The notes below the pieces were generated by a model. It did no database searches, had not been told where the DNA came from, and worked only from the letters and a program-made list of their open reading frames with translations. This document shows, one piece after another, positions 1 through 7,427 of a DNA stretch of 40,035 bases. This DNA is from an uncultured Desulfobacca sp. (GTDB lineage Bacteria > Desulfobacterota > Desulfobaccia > Desulfobaccales > Desulfobaccaceae): the NCBI GenBank assembly GCA_937958145.1, contig CALGOE010000179.1:1-40035 (forward strand), in the 5' to 3' direction. Every line of letters starts with the position of its first letter. The stretch's first letter is position 1. The position numbers were made by a program, and so were the translations under genes.

Positions 1-1419
1 GTCCCGCTCGCCCCGGTGCCGGCGCCAGCGGGTCTCGATGACGACGACATCCTGCCGGACCAACGAACGGTGTACAAGCTCCTGGAGCCGGGTGTAATCA
101 CTGTGGTTGACAAACAAGGAACCCAGTTCCTGGCCCAGCAATTCCTCGGGCCTGGCGTCGGTGAGTTTAAAAAACGACTCATTGGCGCTGATCAACGTCC
201 AATTCTGCAAGGAACCGATCCCCACCGGCACCGTCAGGAAGATGCTCCGCATGGTCGCCTCCTGGCGGCGCAAGGCCTTTTCGGCCAGGGCCCGCTCCTC
301 CACTTCCTTGGCCAGCAGATCCCGGGAGACCATGGTTTTTTTCAGATGTTGGACCATCTTGTTGAAGGCCAGGGAGAGTTGGCCCAATTCATCAGTGCCC
401 ACATCGGTCAGTCCCTGAGGGAAAACCCCTTGGCTGAGGATTTCAACCTCCCGCTGCAGGGCTTTGACCGGTCCGATGATGCGGTCGTGGCTGAATAACA
501 GCCCCCGGAAGACCGCAGTGAGGATAACGAGAACGAATAAGCTGAGAAAAATCAGCATGACCTGGTGGATCTGCTGAAAAGCGTCATGGTCAGGACGTTC
601 CACGATTACCCCCAGGCCGGTGCCTGGAATGATGGCGCTGGCTGCCAGGACCTTGCGGCCGGAAGGATCCGCATAACTCCAGACGCCGGTGCCGCCGGTG
701 GCCAAAGCTTGCACAGAGGGAAATTGGGAAACATCGACGCGGGTTTTTGAACCGGGGGCAGAACCCCAATACACCCGGCCATCGGGACTGGCCAGATAGG
801 CCGAGCAATCTTTGCCGCCAGACCTAGAAGAAAGGAGCGGCAACAATGACCAGAGAGACAAGCGGGCCTCCAGCACCCCTGTCACCAGAGACGGCTTCTT
901 TTTCATGGGCACCAGAAAGCGCAGGCAGCAGAGCTCTTGGCTATCCGGACGGTTATCAGCGAGAATCAGGGTTTTGCCCGCCCAGATCTCCGTCAGGGCG
1001 GGATCCAACCGGTTCTCTTGAGCTTCCCAGACCTGAAAGATCCTGTCCTGGGCCGCCTTTGCCACCTCCCGTCCTTGCTCATGGAAAACAGTAAGTTCCT
1101 CAAACTCAGGATGGCGCTGCAGGAAATCGTCCAGGAAGAGGGAGGCTTGCTGCCAGCCGGTTGATTCCGGCCAGGCGTCGTATAATTGCTGGAGCAGGGC
1201 CTTTTTGTGCTCGAGCACGAGGGATATCTGAATGGCCAGATGGTGGGCGGTTTCCTGCTGGCGCTGGCCGATGATGTCCTTCTCGTGATGCCACATAAAG
1301 TGTTGGGAAATCAGGAAGAGGACGGCCAAGGGGGCGATACCGAACAGCATCAGCAGGACCACGATGTTGTTGGCCAGGGCGCTGCGGCGCATCTGCCATA
1401 ACTTGCGCAATCCCGTCAT
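1..1419 (-). CDS. Membrane sensor protein (extracytoplasmic sensor, HAMP, PAS), partial
   Basis: The reading frame is open from an ATG at 1419 to base 1, giving 473 residues and no stop, so the C-terminal output domain lies outside the window. Seen: a first membrane segment at about residues 17-40, an extracytoplasmic region of about 240 residues, a second membrane segment at about 286-306, a HAMP-like linker at about 311-365 with the DELGQLSLAFNKM signature, a short coiled coil, and the start of a PAS domain from about 387. This order is typical of dCache-type histidine kinases or diguanylate cyclases; which one cannot be decided here. The ATG overlaps the stop of the upstream binding-protein gene by 4 nt, so the two are translationally coupled, and the lipoprotein probably presents a ligand to this sensor (inference). 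Confidence 0.85.
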   Translation of the reverse strand, partial: MTGLRKLWQMRRSALANNIVVLLMLFGIAPLAVLFLISQHFMWHHEKDIIGQRQQETAHHLAIQISLVLEHKKALLQQLYDAWPESTGWQQASLFLDDFLQRHPEFEELTVFHEQGREVAKAAQDRIFQVWEAQENRLDPALTEIWAGKTLILADNRPDSQELCCLRFLVPMKKKPSLVTGVLEARLSLWSLLPLLSSRSGGKDCSAYLASPDGRVYWGSAPGSKTRVDVSQFPSVQALATGGTGVWSYADPSGRKVLAASAIIPGTGLGVIVERPDHDAFQQIHQVMLIFLSLFVLVILTAVFRGLLFSHDRIIGPVKALQREVEILSQGVFPQGLTDVGTDELGQLSLAFNKMVQHLKKTMVSRDLLAKEVEERALAEKALRRQEATMRSIFLTVPVGIGSLQNWTLISANESFFKLTDARPEELLGQELGSLFVNHSDYTRLQELVHRSLVRQDVVVIETRWRRHRGERD

Positions 1420-2699
1420 GGCCGGTCCTCCGCCACAACAGGTTGCCCGGGCCGGTTGACCGCGGCGGCAGCTTCCGGCCTGGGCCAGAGCAGATGGAGA
1501 CTCCCTTCCCGTACCTGGCCGATGAAGGCCCTGGCCAGGATATTCTGGCCGGTCTGCTGATCGAACCTGACCCCACTCCAGGGGAGGAGCAGGCGGTCAC
1601 CGGGGATATCGGTCTGCAGCAGGGCCTGCCGCACACTTCGAGGCTGAAGTTGGGGCGCCTGGTTCAAGGCCTCCGCCACTACCAGGGTGCCGGTCAAGGC
1701 CAGGGCGGCGGTGGCAGAGAGTTCCCGGCCAAAACGCTGCCGGTAGAGATATGCGGTCCAGGTCTGCAGCGGATTGGCGGCGGATACGGCCGGAGCTGTG
1801 AGGAATTGCAAATACACCAGATTGAGGCCGGAGGTATTGTGCAGGAAAGCGCTGAGGGAGCCTGAGAACGGCAGAGTCAGCACCGCTCTGGGCCGGATGC
1901 CCAAAGACCGCCAGGTCTGGAGCCAGAGGTTGGCTTGCTCTACCCGGTCAGCCTGTAAGACAATGATTTCATCATGCAGAAACCGGCGGTTGGCCAGGGC
2001 CAGAGGAGTTAAAGACGTCTCCGCGGCATCATAGACAATTTCCGTGGAAAGGTGAAAACCATAGAGGCCGGCCGCCTGGCGGACAGCTCGAGCCACTCCC
2101 ACCCCCCGCAGCCCTTTATCATGGATCAGCGTCAGACGGTGGGGCCCCGGCTGGCCCGGCGGCGCCAGACTATCCTGCCATTGGGCCAGATAGGCGTCAA
2201 CCATGAGCGTATCATCAGGATTGAGGCGGAAAAACCATTGCAAGCGCCGCTGGGTGAGGCGGGAGGCCGTGGCCAGGCAACTTAGGAAGGGAATTCCCAT
2301 ACGCTCGGCACGTTCGCTGACCGTCAGGGTGGCGTCGTCAGGCAAGCCGCTCAGGACGGCCTTGACGCGGCTGACCATCGCCAAATCCTCCAGGGCTGCG
2401 GCCGCGGCCGCAGTACCGGCTTCGGGCTGCCGATAGACCGCCCGCAGTTTCAGCCCTCCATGCCGGGGCAAGCCGACCGCAGGTCCCAATGGCAGGGGTA
2501 AGTCAACTTTGTCATTGACAATGCTGAGGGCTAATTCAACCCCGGCCTGGAAATCTTCACCGGCCGCCAGCGGATCGCCAGCGGGCACGATCACCCCTAT
2601 GGTGATGAAATCTTCGGCACGGGGGCGCGGGTCAGGCTGACAGCCGCCCAGGAAGGAAGTGATCACCCCCACCACTGCTAAAATAACATATGCTCTCAT
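1416..2699 (-). CDS. Branched-chain amino acid type periplasmic-binding lipoprotein
   Basis: 427 residues. The N-terminus is a lipoprotein signal with lipobox FLGGC, so Cys20 is the likely lipidated residue. The rest resembles ABC-transporter substrate-binding proteins of the LivJ or amide-binding class (Peripla_BP_6): an ITIGVIVPAGDPLAAGEDFQAGVELAL opening segment, shortened here by its key words IGVIVP and GVELAL, a central SGLPDDATL and AERMGIPFLS region, and a repeated alpha/beta fold. No permease or ATPase genes are adjacent on the visible side. The only partner is the downstream sensor, which it overlaps by 4 nt. I infer a ligand-sensing role rather than transport; the ligand is unknown. 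The fold assignment is firm, the role is inferred. Confidence 0.85.
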   Translation of the reverse strand: MRAYVILAVVGVITSFLGGCQPDPRPRAEDFITIGVIVPAGDPLAAGEDFQAGVELALSIVNDKVDLPLPLGPAVGLPRHGGLKLRAVYRQPEAGTAAAAAALEDLAMVSRVKAVLSGLPDDATLTVSERAERMGIPFLSCLATASRLTQRRLQWFFRLNPDDTLMVDAYLAQWQDSLAPPGQPGPHRLTLIHDKGLRGVGVARAVRQAAGLYGFHLSTEIVYDAAETSLTPLALANRRFLHDEIIVLQADRVEQANLWLQTWRSLGIRPRAVLTLPFSGSLSAFLHNTSGLNLVYLQFLTAPAVSAANPLQTWTAYLYRQRFGRELSATAALALTGTLVVAEALNQAPQLQPRSVRQALLQTDIPGDRLLLPWSGVRFDQQTGQNILARAFIGQVREGSLHLLWPRPEAAAAVNRPGQPVVAEDRP

Positions 2700-2850
2700 G
2701 CCGCACCCTGGTCCAGGCCTTCTTGCCGGCCTGCCTCTCTTTCACCTCACCATTTCTTATCGGAGTCGGCGGCAAATTTCTAAAATGAATTAAATATGCC
2801 GAAAAACTGGTTAACCTCATGACCAAAAAGTGACATCTGTCCTGTCTGTG

Positions 2851-2880
2851 TTGGTGTTTTAGCCGGTCCGGGACTATAAC
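2851..2880 (+). promoter_or_regulatory. Possible sigma-70 promoter for the small ORF pair
   Basis: TTGGTG at 2851-2856 and TATAAC at 2875-2880 are separated by 18 nt. The -10 matches the consensus at 5 of 6 positions, the -35 only at the TTG. It lies 38 nt upstream of the ATG at 2919. The rest of the 2700-2918 gap shows nothing else I can name. Confidence 0.35.
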
Positions 2881-2918
2881 AGGCTGAAAATCATCACTTT
2901 TTAACGGAGGAGGGGGAG

Positions 2919-3167
2919 ATGGCGGTTATACCATTGGATGCGGCCAGAAGGCGGCGGAACCGGCAGAAACACGCCGGTCAGGGTCCGGCAAAGATTTTAT
3001 CTTTTGCGCACCTGTCAGATGGGGTCCTGCTGCGGGTCATACAACGGGCCGGGAAGGAGGAGAGCCAGCGGTTGGAGTATGTGTATCAACTGACCCGGGG
3101 AGAACCTGACCTTCTGCCGACCTGGGAACAGATGGAGGAGATGGAAAATGGCACCATTGAATTCTAA
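2919..3167 (+). CDS. Small hypothetical protein (82 aa)
   Basis: A strong Shine-Dalgarno sequence, GGAGGAGGGGG at about 2906-2916, stands directly before the ATG. The product is basic at the N-terminus (DAARRRRNRQKH) and acidic at the C-terminus (EQMEEMENGTIEF), with no membrane segment, signal or cysteine motif. I do not recognise a family. The segment LSDGVLLRVIQRAGKEESQRLEYVYQL, of which the middle is helical and charged, suggests a compact helical protein. It overlaps the next small ORF by 20 nt, so both are probably on one transcript. The good ribosome binding site and promoter make it more likely real than chance. Confidence 0.6.
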   Translation: MAVIPLDAARRRRNRQKHAGQGPAKILSFAHLSDGVLLRVIQRAGKEESQRLEYVYQLTRGEPDLLPTWEQMEEMENGTIEF

Positions 3168-3258
3168 TCAGGAAGTTGTGGGCAAACCGAGCTTCCAGCG
3201 TTGGATTATCGAGGACTCCTGGGACGGCACCATCTATTTGGAAGCCCGTTATATTTAA
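3148..3258 (+). CDS. Possible micro-protein (36 aa) overlapping the preceding gene
   Basis: An ATG at 3148 is preceded at 7 nt by GGAGGAG (3134-3140), a near-ideal ribosome binding site lying inside the preceding gene. The frame runs 36 codons to TAA at 3258 and overlaps the upstream stop by 20 nt. The product ends RWIIEDSWDGTIYLEARYI and has no cysteine or membrane segment. No family is recognised. A short length and lack of recognised homology keep confidence low; the ribosome binding site is the main support. Confidence 0.4.
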   Translation: MAPLNSNQEVVGKPSFQRWIIEDSWDGTIYLEARYI

Positions 3259-3388
3259 GTCAAACCGGAAACGATTTCCATGAGCGCTGTTGCCATGGCG
3301 GCACCGGGTTTCCGGCCGTTGCCACCAGGAACCGTCCAACGACCAAAGATGATCGGTTGTGAAGATAAACCCGGAGTCAATTGGGACC

Positions 3389-3417
3389 GTAGGGGCGAGC
3401 CGGCGGCTCGCCCCTAC
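3389..3417. repeat. Perfect palindrome with GGGGCGAGCC stem (REP-like)
   Basis: Two 13-nt arms, GTAGGGGCGAGCC and GGCTCGCCCCTAC, are separated by GGC. There is no T-tract on either side, so it is not a typical intrinsic terminator. A related, imperfect palindrome occurs at 15528-15552. Palindromes of this GGGGCG type are commonly dispersed between genes in many bacteria. Confidence 0.8.
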
Positions 3418-3444
3418 TATTGGCGTTCAGACGTCACCTTATAA

Positions 3445-3831
3445 GCCTTATGGCCCATATATGACTTTCCGGATGAGAACTATTTAAGTTGGCAAGGCTG
3501 CTGTGGCTCATACAAACTGCTAGTAGGTCCTGATGGCCGGCACTATTTCTGGGCGGTGCTGCCGGGAAGCGACGGGCGGGGCGCCTTGCAGCGACTGGTA
3601 AGCTTCCAGGATCAGGAGACGATGGCGGCGGCATTGGACCTGCCAGCTCGGGGTGGCTGGGAGGGCAACCTGCTGGTTCCCTCTGCCATTGATAAGCATA
3701 GCAGCCGTTGCGGCCGCAACCTGCACCTCTTCAAAGGGCGCCTGGTAGGCAGGAGGCGTATGGCAGTTGCCGGTGGTCAGAGAATTACAGCGGTGGGGGA
3801 GGCCGCCGGCCTCCTTTCATTCCCACAATAG
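3445..3831 (+). pseudogene. Possible gene remnant, no ATG start
   Basis: A stop-free frame of 128 codons follows a TAA at 3442-3444. The only start-like codon near the middle is GTG at 3556 and it lacks a ribosome binding site. The early part (CCGSYKLLVGPDGRHYFWAV) looks protein-like and the later part (HLFKGRLVGRRRMAVAG) less so. The frame contains one copy of the short end repeat (3466-3483) and stops inside another (3828-3845). No family is recognised. It may be a relic of a transferred gene or simply chance in GC-rich DNA. Confidence 0.25.
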
Positions 3832-3974
3832 TGTCCATCTGGAAACTATGAGCATGAATAATAATTCCACAATCTCATTACTGTCCGGCAACCTTTTGGC
3901 AAAGGGGTGAATACCGCCCGCGTCTCTTTGCTGCGCTTCATACTTAAGCCCTGCAAGAAGTCAGCCGGACACTA
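3828..3974. repeat. Degenerate miniature inverted-repeat element
   Basis: TAGTGTCC at 3829-3836 and its exact complement GGACACTA at 3967-3974 bound about 146 bp. The left end extended, ATAGTGTCCATCTGGAAA (3828-3845), matches the complement of the 15604-15621 end at 16 of 18 positions. Spacing and end sequence therefore resemble the element at 15485-15620. The right end is poorly conserved beyond 8 bp and no protein is encoded. Confidence 0.4.
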
Positions 3975-4171
3975 GCGGCACAAAGTATATTTTTAGGGGA
4001 GACCATCCCAGCATCTTGGCTTTGGGCAAAGCCAGAAACGCCGTTCGAACTGGGCCTGCAAGGGTCCAGGGCATGAGTTGGGAGGGCTGCCGGTTGGCTC
4101 TTCGCCCTATGAGCATTTTTGCCATCATGTTCTCAGGTTGGGGAGAAACAGGGCCGAGGGTGGGGTGATCT

Positions 4172-5026
4172 TTACCAGAGGCGGGCGGCGGCCGGCACCG
4201 TGCGGCGGTCCAGCAGGGCAATGGCGTCCTGATGGCAGGCGGCCCGGCAGACGCCGCAGCCGTAGCAGAAGCGCTGGTCCACCACGGTTTTCTGCCAGGA
4301 CGCGCTGTAGGTCAAGGCCCCGAACTGGCAGAGGCTCAGGCATTCCCGGCAGCCAAGGCACCGGTCCGGGTCAACCTGGGCCACATATTCGCCCCGGAAC
4401 AGGACGGCGACGCCGTGGGAGACGGTGCAGCGCAAGGCCAGGCAGCCGGAACGGTCGCAGTTGCAGATGCCGCCGATAAAAGGGGTGTGAAAGGTCCAGA
4501 CACTATGGCACAGGCCTTCGTGTTCGTGGGCCTGGAAAGCGGCCAGGGCTTCTGCGGGGGAGAGGACTTCCAGACCCTGGCGGTCCGGTCCGGCGGCAAA
4601 ACTGGGATCCAGCCCCGCCAGGATCTCGGCGAAGCGGCCGCCGTCCGGGGCCAGGCTGACGCCGTAGCAGTAGCGTTTTTCCTGTCCCAAGGAGGCCTGA
4701 CGGCAGATGCAGGTGACCCGCACGATGGTCTTGACCAAGCCGAAGATTTCTCGAATCTCTTCCAGCGGCACGATCTGGCCGAAGTGGATTTTCTTCTGCT
4801 GGCGGGTGATGAGAGCGCTGGCCAGGCCGCGGATAAAAGCCGGTAGCCGCGCCAGGGCCTCCAGGCGTTGGACGCTTGCCGCCAACCCGGCGGGGTCAGA
4901 CAGGAAATCCCGGATAAACTCCCGGCGCCGGAGATCGCTGAGCAGATCATCGGCGTAGTTTTTGGCCTGAAGATACCATTTTTTGCCTTCGCCATGTTGC
5001 AGACAGAATTCGCACACGGGGATCAC
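4172..5026 (-). CDS. Two-cluster ferredoxin-type Fe-S protein
   Basis: 284 residues from a GTG that overlaps the stop of the preceding gene by 4 nt (GTGA). Near the C-terminus are two four-cysteine [4Fe-4S] motifs, Cys223/226/229/233 and Cys254/257/260/264. Further cysteines occur as CEFC at 5-8, CIC at 106-108 and ICNCDRSGCLALRC at 187-200, so it may hold more metal than two clusters. The N-terminal half is otherwise helical, with a KKWYLQAKNYADDLL segment. No signal peptide or membrane segment is present, so it is cytoplasmic. I do not recognise a characterised family. Role in electron transfer follows from the motifs; the partner is unknown. It is the last gene of the minus-strand block. 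Confidence 0.8.
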   Translation of the reverse strand: MIPVCEFCLQHGEGKKWYLQAKNYADDLLSDLRRREFIRDFLSDPAGLAASVQRLEALARLPAFIRGLASALITRQQKKIHFGQIVPLEEIREIFGLVKTIVRVTCICRQASLGQEKRYCYGVSLAPDGGRFAEILAGLDPSFAAGPDRQGLEVLSPAEALAAFQAHEHEGLCHSVWTFHTPFIGGICNCDRSGCLALRCTVSHGVAVLFRGEYVAQVDPDRCLGCRECLSLCQFGALTYSASWQKTVVDQRFCYGCGVCRAACHQDAIALLDRRTVPAAARLW

Positions 5027-5592
5027 TCCGGCGGCGGACCTTGGGCCCAGGAGGGGATGGCGGCCTGGGGCCAGGAATCAATTTGGGGCACATACGGTTT
5101 CAGATCTAGGACCGGTGAGCCGTCCCAGGCGTCCAAGCCTGTTACTTCCAGGCGGTTTTCCTGACGCTGCACCAGGCGGCAGGCTTGCAGGCCCAAGAGG
5201 TTGGGCCGCAGGGGGGAGCGGGTGGCGAAAACCCCGGTGAGCGGGTTGACGGGATTCCCCCGGGGGTGGACCTTGAGGGTGCGCCGTTTCTCGGGGGTGT
5301 CATTGCCGTGGAACCAATAAATCACCCAGAGATGGGAGAAATCTTCGATGCCGGCCAGCCCCTCTAATAGAGCCGGTGCCACCACGATAAAAACCTTGCC
5401 GCTGCGCCTCTCCACCCGGCCTATCTGTTCGAGCATAAATCTTGCCGCTCCCGGCAGGATTTGCTCCTGGGCCCAGGCGGTCGCACCGGGCAGACCCAAT
5501 CCCAGCCCGGCCAGCATCAGCAGGCGCCAGCCCCAATGGCCCACGGCCTGGAGAAAACTGTCAGGCCCGGCTAGCTTTGCTCCCTGACTCAT
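5023..5592 (-). CDS. TsaA/TrmO-like domain protein with N-terminal signal peptide
   Basis: 189 residues from the ATG at 5592, which has GAGGG 5 nt upstream; a TTG at 5604 would only lengthen the N-terminus. Residues about 60-175 carry the TsaA (UPF0066, TrmO) signature: EDFSHLWVIYWFH, GVFATRSPLRPNLLGL and GLDAWDGSPVLDLKPYVP. TrmO uses S-adenosylmethionine to methylate t6A37 of tRNA in the cytoplasm. Here the domain follows a hydrophobic stretch (LLMLAGLGLGLPGATAWA) that looks like a signal peptide cleaved after AWA at about residue 42, which does not fit a tRNA enzyme. The usual IG.I.SPF region is also shortened, to IGRVERRSGKVFIV. The family call is firm; tRNA methylation by this protein is doubtful. 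Confidence 0.8.
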   Translation of the reverse strand: MSQGAKLAGPDSFLQAVGHWGWRLLMLAGLGLGLPGATAWAQEQILPGAARFMLEQIGRVERRSGKVFIVVAPALLEGLAGIEDFSHLWVIYWFHGNDTPEKRRTLKVHPRGNPVNPLTGVFATRSPLRPNLLGLQACRLVQRQENRLEVTGLDAWDGSPVLDLKPYVPQIDSWPQAAIPSWAQGPPPE

Positions 5593-5661
5593 AATCGCCC
5601 TCAAGCTTGTGAATTACACCGAACTAAGCCTCAAATTCGGGTCCCGGCGCCGGCCGGGGCT

Positions 5662-6207
5662 CTACCCTCTGGCCTGTTGCTCCCAGGCCAGGAGCTGGTC
5701 TTTATATTGCAGACCGGCGCGATAGCCGCCCAGGGAGCCGTTGCTGGCCACCACCCGATGGCAGGGGATGATGATGGGCAGGGGATTGGCGCCCAGAGCC
5801 TGGCCCACTGCCCGGGCCCCCCGGGGGAGCCCCAGGGTGCCGGCCAGGGCCTGATAGGTGGTCACCTGGCCGTAGGGAATCCGGCGTACGGCCTGCCAGA
5901 CCCGGAGTTGAAAAGGTGTGCCCCGCACGTCCAGGGTAAGATGCGCAAAATCTTCTTTCCCACCGGCAAAATAGGCCGCAAAGGCGGCCGCCGCCTCCTG
6001 GCGCCAGCGCCGCAGCTTGGCCATCAGCGCAGGAGGGAGTTGGCCCACCGGCCAATGAGGCCCGATACTTCCTGCCGGCGCGGCCAAGGACACCGCCTGC
6101 AACCCCTGCTCGGAAAATGACAGCCACAGAGGGCAAAGGGGGGTGGGCAGCATCTCTTCCCAGAGGGGCGAGCGAGACGACTTTTTTCCCGGCACCTGAT
6201 GCCTCAT
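5662..6207 (-). CDS. ogt: Methylated-DNA-[protein]-cysteine S-methyltransferase
   Basis: 181 residues. It repairs O6-alkylguanine by moving the alkyl group to its own cysteine. The C-terminal half is diagnostic: FQLRVWQAVRRIPYGQVTTY, then AVGQALGANPLPIIIPCHRV with the PCHR active-site motif (Cys accepts the alkyl group), then GSLGGYRAGLQYK. The N-terminal ribonuclease-H-like domain is short but present. A second ATG at 6153, preceded by GGGAAGAG, is a possible alternative start that would remove a basic 18-residue leader. It follows prmA by 15 nt and is probably on the same transcript. Confidence 0.92.
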   Translation of the reverse strand: MRHQVPGKKSSRSPLWEEMLPTPLCPLWLSFSEQGLQAVSLAAPAGSIGPHWPVGQLPPALMAKLRRWRQEAAAAFAAYFAGGKEDFAHLTLDVRGTPFQLRVWQAVRRIPYGQVTTYQALAGTLGLPRGARAVGQALGANPLPIIIPCHRVVASNGSLGGYRAGLQYKDQLLAWEQQARG

Positions 6208-6222
6208 CTCTCCCGATACCGT

Positions 6223-7047
6223 CTAACCCGCAGTCCGCTGCCGGGCCAGGATGGCAAACCAGAGATTCTCATCCACCACCTGCACTATTTCAAACGGCAA
6301 GGCCTGCAGCTGGGTGAGAATCTTGTTGACTTCGGTGCCCACCAGACCGGAGAAGATATACCAAGGTTTAGTTACAAACTCGGCATGTTCGAGGATTTCC
6401 TTGAGGAGGGCGTAATAAATATTGGCCAGGACCAGATCCGCGGTAGTGGCCAGGTGTTCCCGGACGTCGCCGCAGATCAGGGTAATCTTGTCTTCGGCCT
6501 GATTGTGGCGGGCATTGCGGCGGGCTGTGTCGATGGCCAAATTATTGTGATCCACGGCCACCACCTGCTCCGCCCCTTTGGCCAGGCAGGCCAGGGATAA
6601 AATCCCGGTGCCCGTCCCGAGATCCAGAACCCGGGGCAATCTTGCCGTTTTATACAGGTCGTGAATCAGCCGCAGGCACAGTTTGGTGGTAGGATGGAAC
6701 CCGGAGCCGAAGGCCACCCCGGGGTCAAGGCGGATGAGATGATCCCCGGGCCGGGGGTGGGGTTCTTCCCACAGTGGACAGAGATAGAAATCAGCGATGC
6801 GGAGGGGAACCAACGGATGACCGGCTTCCCATTCCTCATAGTTGATTTCCGTCTCCGAAACATAGCGCCAGGCGTCACGTTCTCCCAGTAGTTCTTTCAA
6901 TATGGCTTCCTTTTTGTTGGTAAAAAAAAGATACGAGCAGTCTCCTTCGCGCCAACAGCCCAAAAAATCCCCAGTTGCGGCGGCCGGCAGGGCCAACTCG
7001 CCGTGGATTTCATAGATATAGAGTTTGTCATAGGGGCAGGCGGGCAT
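6223..7047 (-). CDS. prmA: Ribosomal protein L11 methyltransferase
   Basis: 274 residues from the ATG at 7047, which has AGGAGAAGAGGACG immediately upstream; the frame stays open to 7098 but without a better site. PrmA trimethylates lysines and the N-terminus of ribosomal protein L11 with S-adenosylmethionine. Seen: an N-terminal substrate-binding region, the PrmA hallmark AFGSGFHPTTKLCLRLI, motif I VLDLGTGTGILSLACL, the acidic VVAVD strand end, and DLVLANIYYALL (motif IV). Neighbours are the ferredoxin gene upstream and ogt downstream, all on the minus strand with short gaps. Confidence 0.92.
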   Translation of the reverse strand: MPACPYDKLYIYEIHGELALPAAATGDFLGCWREGDCSYLFFTNKKEAILKELLGERDAWRYVSETEINYEEWEAGHPLVPLRIADFYLCPLWEEPHPRPGDHLIRLDPGVAFGSGFHPTTKLCLRLIHDLYKTARLPRVLDLGTGTGILSLACLAKGAEQVVAVDHNNLAIDTARRNARHNQAEDKITLICGDVREHLATTADLVLANIYYALLKEILEHAEFVTKPWYIFSGLVGTEVNKILTQLQALPFEIVQVVDENLWFAILARQRTAG

Positions 7048-7140
7048 CGTCCTCTTCTCCTGGTCATTAAATGTATGGGGCGGACCGGTGAAACGCAAGG
7101 GAAAACATCGCCGCCGGTTGGTCCGCAGCCGCCGCTGGTA

Positions 7141-7335
7141 TTACTCGGCCCAACTGATGCAGTGCACCGGGCAGATATCTATGGCCGCCTGGATCTTCTC
7201 CTCCGGCGCCCCGTCCGGGAACATCACCAGGGCCCAACCCAGAGACTCGTTGAGGACAAACACTTCCGGGCAGACTTCCACACAGGCGTTGCAGCCGATA
7301 CAGGCCGTTTCATCAATAATCGGGGTGCGCGTCAT
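7141..7335 (-). CDS. Single-cluster ferredoxin
   Basis: 64 residues. A [4Fe-4S] motif ACIGCNACVEVCPEVF lies near the N-terminus and the remote cysteine is in AIDICPVHCISW near the C-terminus. This is the layout of monocluster ferredoxins of Desulfovibrio or Thermotoga type. It is a small soluble low-potential electron carrier. It follows the methyltransferase-like gene in the Hdr cluster and is a natural electron acceptor or donor for that module (inference). The extra cysteine in PVHC could form a disulfide as in known monocluster ferredoxins. Confidence 0.9.
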   Translation of the reverse strand: MTRTPIIDETACIGCNACVEVCPEVFVLNESLGWALVMFPDGAPEEKIQAAIDICPVHCISWAE

Positions 7336-7427
7336 CTCTTGCTATCCTGTCAAGGGTCACGTTTTACCCCTTCAGTCCGGGGAAATCCGTACCCTGAAAA
7401 AAAAAGTTAAAGGTCAGAGGGCAATGA

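Larger units (their letters stand above)
3259..4171. other. Gene-poor, degenerate repeat-bearing stretch
   Basis: About 0.9 kb with no convincing intact gene. It holds a perfect 13-bp palindrome (3389-3417), three short sequences related to the ends of the miniature element at 15.5 kb (3466-3483, 3828-3845 and 3967-3974), and a 129-codon stop-free frame without an ATG (3445-3831). On the minus strand an 86-codon frame from 4221 runs into this stretch but overlaps the end of the Fe-S gene, and I do not believe it. The picture is of decayed mobile or repeat DNA. Confidence 0.5.

Noticed and set aside
3389..3417. The strong palindrome as an intrinsic terminator
   Set aside because: There is no T-rich tract after either arm, and a similar palindrome recurs at 15528-15552 inside a repeat element.
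3961..4221. An 86-codon minus-strand frame after the Fe-S protein gene
   Set aside because: It overlaps the end of the confident Fe-S gene in another frame, has no ribosome binding site, and crosses the repeat end at 3967-3974.
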